Source of the DNA: Candidatus Brevefilum sp.
GTDB taxonomy: Bacteria; Chloroflexota; Anaerolineae; Anaerolineales; Anaerolineaceae
Direction: 5' to 3'
NCBI GenBank assembly: GCA_007135845.1
Contig: SLIC01000157.1
Location: 1 to 5,091 of the forward strand
DNA length: 5,091 bases
Positions 1 through 4,564 of the stretch are shown here, piece after piece. The first letter of the stretch is position 1. Every line of letters starts with the position of its first letter. The translations under genes and the position numbers were made by a program. The notes under the pieces were generated by a model. That model did no database searches. It was not told where the DNA came from and saw only the letters and a program-made list of their open reading frames with translations.

Positions 1-746
1 AAAGACACTCCTTTGCCTTTAACGGTATGAGCGATGATGGCAGTGGGCTTGTCCTGGTTGTCGGTCGCCCAATCCAGTGCTTCAAGAATGGCCTGCATGT
101 CATGGCCATCAATTTCACAAACTTCCCAATGAAATGATTCCCATTTTGTGCGGATGGGGCGAACTTCCAGAATTTCGTGAGCAGGGCCATCCACCTGTGA
201 GTCGTTGTAATCGAAAATACAGGTGAGATTATGTAATCGATGAAATCCAGCAAACATGATCGCTTCCCATGTGCAACCCTCCTGAAAATCACCCTCGCCA
301 ATCAACACATAGGTATGGAAATCTTTCTCTTGGATACGAGCACCTAGTGCAACACCGACCCCACCAGATAATCCATTCCCCAAAGGGCCGGCAGTCATAT
401 CGACACCTGGTGTTTTCATCATGTCTGGGTGTCCCTGTAATCGGCTGTTTATGCGCCTGAAGGTATCTAATTCACTTTGTGGGAAGTAACCCCGTAAGGC
501 AAGGGCTGCATACCAACCAGGGCAGGCATGTCCCTTCGATAGGATCATTCGATCACGATTTGGTTTATCTGGATTATCTGGATCGACCCGCAGCTTGTGA
601 AAATATAATGCGGACAAAATATCTGCTTCTGATAATGAACCCCCAGGATGTCCACTTCCAGCCGCACGCGTCATGCGGATAGATGCTTGCCGAATCAAAT
701 TGGCCTGAAGTTTTAATTTTTCAATCAAGTCATCGGGATAATCCAT
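1..746 (-). CDS. Transketolase, N-terminal (TPP-binding) subunit, 3' end cut by the window edge
   Basis: This is the N-terminal half of a split, two-subunit transketolase, which moves two-carbon ketol units between sugar phosphates using thiamine diphosphate in the cytoplasm. The 248 visible codons begin MDYPDDLIEKLK. Family landmarks in order are SGHPGGSLSE (residues 31-40, catalytic-site His33), SKGHACPGWYA (70-80, His73), GHPDM (105-109), GPLGNGLSGGVG (120-131), the TPP/Mg motif GEGDFQEG (150-157) ending in DYND (179-182), and AHTVKGKG (239-246). The usual GDG of the TPP motif is GEG here. The start at 746 is chosen because GAGGAA (751-756 on this strand) lies just upstream; in-frame ATGs at 758 and 761 are possible but have weaker ribosome sites, and a stop closes the frame near 800. 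A C-terminal subunit gene is expected to follow off the left edge. A pentose-phosphate transketolase or an apulose-4-phosphate-type transketolase are both possible. Confidence 0.93.
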   Translation of the reverse strand, partial: MDYPDDLIEKLKLQANLIRQASIRMTRAAGSGHPGGSLSEADILSALYFHKLRVDPDNPDKPNRDRMILSKGHACPGWYAALALRGYFPQSELDTFRRINSRLQGHPDMMKTPGVDMTAGPLGNGLSGGVGVALGARIQEKDFHTYVLIGEGDFQEGCTWEAIMFAGFHRLHNLTCIFDYNDSQVDGPAHEILEVRPIRTKWESFHWEVCEIDGHDMQAILEALDWATDNQDKPTAIIAHTVKGKGVS

Positions 747-750
747 TGGG

Positions 751-756
751 TTCCTC
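751..756 (-). promoter_or_regulatory. Ribosome binding site deciding the transketolase start
   Basis: GAGGAA on the minus strand ends four bases before the ATG at 746. It favours that ATG over the in-frame ATG-ATG pair at 761 and 758, which the same motif overlaps or follows. Confidence 0.6.
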
Positions 757-770
757 ATCATCTTCGGCTG

Positions 771-792
771 GTTCCGCAAACGTTTCCGGAAC
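771..792. promoter_or_regulatory. LacI-family-type operator over the transketolase start site
   Basis: This is a 22-bp palindrome with only one mismatched pair: GTTCCG, one base, AAACGTTT, one base, CGGAAC. The centre AAACGTTT with a middle CG is the hallmark of operators bound by the LacI/PurR/CcpA family. It begins two bases downstream of the predicted -10 box of the transketolase promoter, so it covers the transcription start, and it ends 24 bases before the start codon. A bound repressor there would block transcription. No LacI-family gene is visible in the window, so the regulator must be encoded elsewhere. The family assignment is by motif resemblance only. Confidence 0.6.
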
Positions 793-793
793 T

Positions 794-822
794 ATTCTAA
801 ACGAAAAATGTTTTTTTGTCCA
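794..822 (-). promoter_or_regulatory. Sigma70-type promoter for the transketolase gene
   Basis: On the minus strand there is a -35 box TGGACA (817-822), a 17-bp AT-rich spacer and a -10 box TAGAAT (794-799). Each box has one mismatch to consensus and the spacing is ideal. The start of transcription would fall near 787, inside the LacI-type palindrome, giving a leader of about 40 bases. This promoter makes the transketolase a unit separate from the GntR gene upstream. Confidence 0.65.
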
Positions 823-1020
823 TGCTATTCCAAGCCAGATTCAAAAAGAAATCACCCAAAAACATCGTTTGTTCTTATACCGAGCATGGTCTCACGAAAT
901 CTTAGTGTGATTTAGCATTGAACACACGAATTTGAGCTTTTTTCTGAATAGCTTGCGAAGAACAAATTATCAATCAAGTCGTGAGGCTGATTATGAGGAT
1001 TAAGGGATAAGTAAATTTAT
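823..1020. other. Non-coding spacer between the GntR gene and the transketolase promoter
   Basis: There is no convincing gene, RNA gene or array in this AT-rich stretch. The only open frame overlapping it is on the plus strand, runs out of the antisense of the transketolase gene and lacks a ribosome binding site. A 6-bp inverted repeat GGATAA-N6-TTATCC at 1005-1022 is the only structure noticed, and it abuts the hairpin at 1021-1047. Confidence 0.5.
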
Positions 1021-1047
1021 CCTACCGTCTAAGATACAGACGGCAGG
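1021..1047 (-). terminator. Hairpin after the GntR gene, possible terminator
   Basis: The arms CCT-A-CCGTCT and AGACGG-C-AGG pair with one A/C mismatch around a 7-base loop, giving a stem of nine pairs plus the mismatch. It lies 52 bases past the GntR stop codon. On the minus strand it is followed by ATAAATTTACTTAT, which is AT-rich but not a clean U-tract. An intrinsic terminator for the GntR transcript is therefore plausible but imperfect. Confidence 0.4.
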
Positions 1048-1098
1048 GCAACTGAATGCCAGCAATGGTTTTTAGTAAGAATCTTGAGAAATAAACGC

Positions 1099-1860
1099 TC
1101 AGCGGCTTGATAACCGAACGTAGAAATCGTAGCGGTCACCACGCCAAACTGAAATCAGGTATTCAAACGGGGTGCTGTTAATATCAAAGGTCACCCGCGT
1201 AATTTCAAAGATCGGGTCACAATCTGTTGTTTGCAGGACCTCTGCTTCTTCGCTGGTGGGGATGCGCGTGCGAATGGTTTGTTCCGCATCACGCGGCTGG
1301 ATATGATACGATTCCTGCCAGATGCGGAAAAGTGAACTGGTTAAATCCTTTTGCACTAGATCTGGCATCATATAGACTGGGTAAAAAGCGCGCTGCAGGC
1401 TGATCGGTTCATTATTCGCCAGCCTGAGGCGGTACACCTCCCAAACTTTTTCCCCCTCCTCCAAATTCAAACTTGTTCGAATGTGGCTGCGTGGAGAAAC
1501 CTTGTTAATGCTGATCACCTCAGTGGCAGGTTCCCAACCACGGTTTTTTAGATCATCTGTGGTAGAGCATAAGTAAGAAAGATCCAACTCAACCCGGCGT
1601 CGGCGGACAAAGGTACCCCGCCCTTTCTCCCGGTAAATCAATCCCTCTCTTTCCAACATATCCAATGCGTGACGAATGGTCCCACGGTTAACAGAGAACA
1701 TTTCACTCATCTCCGTTTCAGATGGAAGTGGGATTTTGTCTTCGCCTTCATTTTCTTTCAAATCTGCGATTGATTCCCGCAGCACCTGCACAATTTGAAA
1801 GTAGTAAGGTACAGGGAGGTCCTTATTTATTCTTCTTGGATTGAGTATGTTTTCAGCCAT
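1099..1860 (-). CDS. GntR-family transcriptional regulator, HutC/UTRA subgroup
   Basis: This 253-aa cytoplasmic DNA-binding repressor matches the usual 240-260 aa of the HutC subgroup. Residues 15-86 form the GntR winged helix: PVPYYFQIVQVLRES (first helix), LPSETEMSEMFSVNRGTIRHA (helix-turn-helix, 45-65) and EGLIYREKGRGTFV (72-85, wing). Residues 105-250 form a UTRA ligand domain, with EEGEKVWEVYRLRLANNEPISLQ (134-156), a middle PRDAEQTIRTRIPTSEEAEVL, and the terminal FEYLISVWRGDRYDFYV strand set. UTRA domains bind small metabolites such as sugar phosphates or urocanate. The frame could be extended 13 codons to a TTG at 1899, but that codon has no ribosome site and sits inside the operator almost at the predicted transcript start, so the ATG at 1860 with GGGA upstream is preferred. 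It is divergent from the RuBisCO-like operon, which it probably controls together with itself. The ligand is unknown. Confidence 0.93.
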   Translation of the reverse strand: MAENILNPRRINKDLPVPYYFQIVQVLRESIADLKENEGEDKIPLPSETEMSEMFSVNRGTIRHALDMLEREGLIYREKGRGTFVRRRRVELDLSYLCSTTDDLKNRGWEPATEVISINKVSPRSHIRTSLNLEEGEKVWEVYRLRLANNEPISLQRAFYPVYMMPDLVQKDLTSSLFRIWQESYHIQPRDAEQTIRTRIPTSEEAEVLQTTDCDPIFEITRVTFDINSTPFEYLISVWRGDRYDFYVRLSSR

Positions 1861-1885
1861 TATTATCCCAGTTAACAAGATGCCT

Positions 1886-1901
1886 ACTTGTACGAACAAG
1901 T
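1886..1901. promoter_or_regulatory. GntR/HutC-type operator at the regulator's own promoter
   Basis: This is a perfect 6-bp inverted repeat with a 4-bp centre: ACTTGT-ACGA-ACAAGT. It resembles the CTTGT-N4-ACAAG type sites described for HutC-group regulators. It lies about +3 to +18 of the transcript predicted from the minus-strand promoter at 1911-1939, which suits autorepression by the adjacent GntR protein. A related palindrome sits at the equivalent place in the divergent promoter. Binding is inferred, not shown. Confidence 0.65.
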
Positions 1902-1910
1902 TTACGTGTT

Positions 1911-1939
1911 ATTTTACACACGAATCACGATTTCGTCAA
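1911..1939 (-). promoter_or_regulatory. Sigma70-type promoter for the GntR regulator
   Basis: On the minus strand there is a -35 box TTGACG (1934-1939), a 17-bp spacer and a -10 box TAAAAT (1911-1916). Transcription would begin near 1904, leaving a leader of about 45 bases before the ATG at 1860 and placing the palindrome at 1886-1901 right at the start. Confidence 0.65.
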
Positions 1940-1973
1940 TATTACTTAAAAAAGGTTGACTGAGAAAATTTCC

Positions 1974-2002
1974 TTGACAGTCATATACAATCATGATATA
2001 TT
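1974..2002 (+). promoter_or_regulatory. Strong sigma70-type promoter for the RuBisCO-like/E1 operon
   Basis: There is a perfect -35 box TTGACA (1974-1979), a 17-bp spacer and a -10 box TATATT (1997-2002) preceded by TGA, an extended -10. It is the best promoter in the window. Transcription should start near 2009, giving a leader of about 116 bases before the first gene. Such an unregulated-looking strong promoter next to a repressor gene suggests control by repression. Confidence 0.75.
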
Positions 2003-2012
2003 TTACTTGTCC

Positions 2013-2028
2013 ACCTGTCTAAACAGGC
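2013..2028. promoter_or_regulatory. Second GntR-type operator, at the start of the RuBisCO-like operon
   Basis: ACCTGT-CTAA-ACAGGC contains a perfect 5-bp inverted repeat (CCTGT/ACAGG) with the same 4-bp centre as the site at 1886-1901, and shares the pattern ACYTGT-N4-ACARGY. It sits at about +5 to +20 of the transcript from the promoter at 1974-2002, mirroring the placement at the GntR promoter. It is the likely site by which the adjacent regulator represses this operon. It is less symmetric than the first site, so affinity may be lower. Confidence 0.55.
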
Positions 2029-2113
2029 TTTGAGCTGTAAAAGGTAAACCTATTTTCACTAAAAACACCTTAAGACATGCCGCCAATATTTCAAATGAAA
2101 CGATTATTTTAAT

Positions 2114-2120
2114 AAGGAGA
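2114..2120 (+). promoter_or_regulatory. Ribosome binding site of the RuBisCO-like gene
   Basis: AAGGAGA ends four bases before the ATG at 2125. It is a near-perfect Shine-Dalgarno sequence and fixes that start. Confidence 0.85.
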
Positions 2121-2124
2121 ACTG

Positions 2125-3477
2125 ATGAAAAGGATATTTGACCCCGATATGTTCGATTTTATGCTTGAAAGTGTTAACCATAACCGGTATATCGTTGCCA
2201 CTTATTATATGGAAGACACCCTGCCTGACCAGGATTGGATTGAACACCTGCATCAGGTGCAGCGCATGGCGCTTGAAGGTTCCACATCCAGCTGGATGCG
2301 CGTCAAGGATGACACAGGCGATGTAAGAGAGAAACTAACCAGCAAAGTATTGGGCTACTATGAGATTCCGACAGATAACGTCCATAAGAAAGCTGCGATT
2401 GTACAATTAGGTTTTCCAATTGATGCATGGGACGCTCACCTGAGTGTACCCATGATGCTGCTGACGATTTCGGGCAATGCCTTTGTATTTGGTGATAAGC
2501 TTAAACTACTGGATGTTTATTACCCGCCAGAAGTGACCAATCGCTTTAAAGGCCCCAAATTCGGCATTCCGGGGTTACGTGAAAAGAAAGGTGTTCATGA
2601 CCGGCCTTTTGTCCTTCACATCATCAAACCGAAAATGGGCATGACCCCCGAGCAGACAGGCGAACAAGTTTTCCAAACCGCGTTAGGTGGTGCCGATTTT
2701 GCCAAGGACGATGAAATGCTGGCCGACCTGGAGAACTCACCCTGGGAAAAACGTTTAGAAGCCGTATTAAAAGCATGCGACCGAGCTGAAAAAGAAACTG
2801 GTAAACGGCTGACATATATGTTGAGCATAACCGATTCTTACGAAGATCTAATTCCCAAAGCAAAGCGGGCGGTCAAACTTGGCGCAGAGGGTTTGCTGCT
2901 GGCATATGCTTGCGGTCCAGCAGCGTTAAAAGCACTGGCAGAAGATGAAGAAATCAATGTGCCAATTCTGCTGCACGTATCCCACATGCTGGCAGGTCTG
3001 CAACACATCAACTTCCCCACCTATTCCAAACTCTGCCGGCTTTGCGGCGCAGACATGATGCTTTCTCCCTGCATCTGGACAACCATCCCCGCTTCCTCTC
3101 CAGAGGAATGCGCGCGAAATTACCAATCCATGGTGGCTCCTTTCTATCACATCAAACCAACCTTCCCAATGCCTGCGGCTGGTATGTACCCCGGCCTGTT
3201 ACCTGTGCTGCTGGAAGAATTTGGCCCTGATATGATCATCCCAGCGGGTGGCGGCATGCTCGGTCATCCAATGGGTTACACAGCTGGCGCAAAAGCATGG
3301 CGGCAGGCTGTGGACGCAAGTATGCAAGGCATCAAGCTTTCTGAATACGCGAACGATCATGAAGAGTTACGAGTGGCCATTGAAAAATGGGGTATTCGCA
3401 AGCGCCCCAAGACGTATTGGGGTTATATCAATAAGGAATTTAACCCAGAATATGCAGACAAGAACCTTGATCTATAA
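2125..3477 (+). CDS. RuBisCO-like protein (form IV), substrate unknown
   Basis: This complete 450-aa protein of the RuBisCO large-subunit superfamily has an N-terminal alpha/beta domain (about 1-135) followed by a TIM barrel. Seen motifs, with spinach numbering: EGSTSSW (51-57; Glu60 and Trp66 kept, Thr65 is Ser), ISGN (115-118; Asn123 kept), IIKPKMGMTP (166-175; Lys175 and Lys177 kept), GGADFAKDDE (188-197; the carbamylated Lys201, Asp203 and Glu204 kept as Lys194, Asp196, Glu197), HVSHM (284-288; His294 kept, Arg295 is Val) and AGGGMLGHPMG (374-384; Gly403/404 kept). The loop-6 GKLEG is missing; CADMMLSPCIW-like residues (about 307-318) replace His327 and Lys334, and Ser379 is Ala. So it should bind metal and enolise a substrate with one phosphate, but not fix CO2. 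Known form IV reactions include MtnW enolase, methylthioribulose-phosphate isomerase and 3-oxo-isoapionate-4-phosphate decarboxylase; none can be assigned. It is the first gene of an operon with E1 alpha/beta. Confidence 0.93.
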   Translation: MKRIFDPDMFDFMLESVNHNRYIVATYYMEDTLPDQDWIEHLHQVQRMALEGSTSSWMRVKDDTGDVREKLTSKVLGYYEIPTDNVHKKAAIVQLGFPIDAWDAHLSVPMMLLTISGNAFVFGDKLKLLDVYYPPEVTNRFKGPKFGIPGLREKKGVHDRPFVLHIIKPKMGMTPEQTGEQVFQTALGGADFAKDDEMLADLENSPWEKRLEAVLKACDRAEKETGKRLTYMLSITDSYEDLIPKAKRAVKLGAEGLLLAYACGPAALKALAEDEEINVPILLHVSHMLAGLQHINFPTYSKLCRLCGADMMLSPCIWTTIPASSPEECARNYQSMVAPFYHIKPTFPMPAAGMYPGLLPVLLEEFGPDMIIPAGGGMLGHPMGYTAGAKAWRQAVDASMQGIKLSEYANDHEELRVAIEKWGIRKRPKTYWGYINKEFNPEYADKNLDL

Positions 3478-3586
3478 ACCCCTAGCTGTGTGAATAACGA
3501 GGGCGTAATGGCGAAATCAGTCGATTTAGATTGAAAACGCCATTACGCTCTTAAATTACTGAAGGAATTGCGCCTGGAAACAACAA
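3478..3586 (+). other. Intercistronic spacer between the RuBisCO-like and E1 alpha genes
   Basis: This 109-base gap is long for an operon, and most of it is taken up by the hairpin at 3499-3552. No good internal promoter is seen: a TTGAAA at 3531 with TAAATT at 3552 has only 15 bp between the boxes and lies in the hairpin. The E1 genes are therefore most simply read from the upstream promoter. Confidence 0.5.
3499..3552 (+). repeat. Long intercistronic hairpin, possible mRNA processing or attenuation element
   Basis: The arms at 3499-3513 and 3538-3552 pair over 15 bp with two G-U pairs, including a perfect 11-bp GCGTAATGGCG/CGCCATTACGC core. The 24-base loop holds a further 5-bp stem, AAATC-AGTC-GATTT (3514-3527), stacked on the outer one. 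The 3' side continues TTAAATTACTG, with no proper U-tract, so a strong terminator is unlikely. It could end a fraction of transcripts, protect the RuBisCO-like message from decay, or be a dispersed palindromic repeat. Confidence 0.6.
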
Positions 3587-4561
3587 ATGGAAAAAGAAAA
3601 AGATCTCACAAAAATTGATTATCTTAATTTCCTCTATCAACTGATATTGATCCGCCGCTTTGAGGAACGAGTCAACGATCTGTATATGCAGGGGCTGATA
3701 CCATCCACCCTGCACTTATACATCGGGCAGGAAGCAGTTGCTGTCGGAACCTGTGCTCATTTACGGGATAGCGATTATCTGCTTAGCACACATCGTCCAC
3801 ACGGCCATGCCATTGCAAAAGGCGTAAGCATTAAGAGCATCATGGCAGAATTGTTTGGAAAAGCCACCGGCTGCTGTAAAGGTAAAGGCGGATCCATGCA
3901 CGTCGGTGATTTCAATGTGGGAATGTTTCCAGCCATCGCCATTGTTGGCGGAAATGTGCCAATTGCGGCTGGCGCTGCCTTAGCGCAAAAGATGCAACAG
4001 ACCAATGGCGTAACCGTGTGCTTTTTTGGCGACGGAGCCGCTAATGAAGGTGCATGGCATGAAGCGCTCAACGCAGCCGCAATCTACGACCTGCCCGTGA
4101 TTTTCATCTGTGAAAATAATCTCTACGCTGCTTCAACACCTTTCCATCTGGCTTTCAAGATAGATCATATTGCTGATCGCGCTGCGGCTTACGGCATGCC
4201 AGGGATAATTATCGATGGCAACGATGTTCTGGCAGTGTACGAGGGTACAGCAGAGGCTATTGAACGTGCTCGGAGCGGACAAGGCCCAACCCTCATCGAA
4301 TGCAAGACATACCGTCATTGTGGTCATTCTCGATCTGACCCCCGCGGTTACCGCACACGTGAAGAAGAACAGGTGTGGCTGGAAAAGGACCCCATCGTGC
4401 GGTTTAAAAACTGGCTGCTAGAACACAATCAGGCCGACCCAGAAGAAATAAAACAGGTAGAGGATCGCGTGGAAGATGAGATAGACGAAGCCATCGAATT
4501 TGCCCAAAACAGCCCGCTGCCGGATCCCTCGGAAGTGTATACGGATGTTTTTAAGGAGTAG
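3587..4561 (+). CDS. TPP-dependent dehydrogenase E1 component, alpha subunit (acetoin/pyruvate/2-oxoacid type)
   Basis: This 324-aa alpha subunit belongs to a heterotetrameric E1 that decarboxylates a 2-oxoacid, or cleaves acetoin-like ketones, with thiamine diphosphate and passes the acyl group to a lipoyl E2. Seen in order: LIRRFEERVNDLYMQGLIPS (20-40), YIGQEAVAVG (45-54), HRPHGHAIAKG (69-79), CKGKGGSMH (97-105), GGNVPIAAGAALAQK (121-135), the TPP/Mg motif starting GDGAANEG (148-155) and ending ENN (176-178), and YRHCGHSRSDP (242-252, the phosphorylation-loop-equivalent with His247). The length fits bacterial AcoA/PdhA (about 320-330 aa). The spacing to the ATG is served only by a modest GGA eight bases upstream. 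The gene is followed at once by the beta subunit. Acetoin, pyruvate and branched-chain substrates cannot be separated by eye; the AcoA-like length and loop lean to acetoin or pyruvate type. Confidence 0.94.
   Translation: MEKEKDLTKIDYLNFLYQLILIRRFEERVNDLYMQGLIPSTLHLYIGQEAVAVGTCAHLRDSDYLLSTHRPHGHAIAKGVSIKSIMAELFGKATGCCKGKGGSMHVGDFNVGMFPAIAIVGGNVPIAAGAALAQKMQQTNGVTVCFFGDGAANEGAWHEALNAAAIYDLPVIFICENNLYAASTPFHLAFKIDHIADRAAAYGMPGIIIDGNDVLAVYEGTAEAIERARSGQGPTLIECKTYRHCGHSRSDPRGYRTREEEQVWLEKDPIVRFKNWLLEHNQADPEEIKQVEDRVEDEIDEAIEFAQNSPLPDPSEVYTDVFKE
4553..4558 (+). promoter_or_regulatory. Ribosome binding site of E1 beta, inside the end of E1 alpha
   Basis: AAGGAG lies in the last codons of the alpha gene, six bases before the ATG at 4565. 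It fixes the beta start and ties translation of the two subunits together. Confidence 0.85.
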
Positions 4562-4564
4562 ATC

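Noticed and set aside
269..910. Three plus-strand open frames opposite and beyond the transketolase gene
   Set aside because: They are antisense to a clearly conserved coding sequence, have no ribosome sites and no recognisable protein features; the third simply runs on into the non-coding spacer.
747..1098. tRNA, small RNA, CRISPR array or mobile-element ends in the left spacer
   Set aside because: No cloverleaf, no spaced direct repeats and no transposase or terminal repeats were found on either strand.
1861..1899. Thirteen-codon N-terminal extension of the GntR protein from a TTG at 1899
   Set aside because: No ribosome binding site, and the TTG lies inside the operator, within a few bases of the predicted transcript start. 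GntR proteins of this group usually begin close to the winged helix.
2125..3477. A true CO2-fixing RuBisCO
   Set aside because: The loop-6 lysine motif GKLEG and the residues for the second phosphate are missing, and no small subunit or phosphoribulokinase is nearby.
2125..3477. Naming the RuBisCO-like gene oiaX, oiaT or mtnW
   Set aside because: No partner genes of those pathways (kinase, oxidoisomerase, Mtn genes) are in the window, and by eye the motifs do not separate the clades.
3499..3552. Strong intrinsic terminator between the RuBisCO-like and E1 genes
   Set aside because: The stem is good, but it is followed by TTAAATTACTG, without the run of U needed for efficient termination.
3531..3557. 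Internal promoter before E1 alpha (TTGAAA and TAAATT)
   Set aside because: Spacing is only 15 bp, both boxes are imperfect and the -35 box lies in the hairpin loop.
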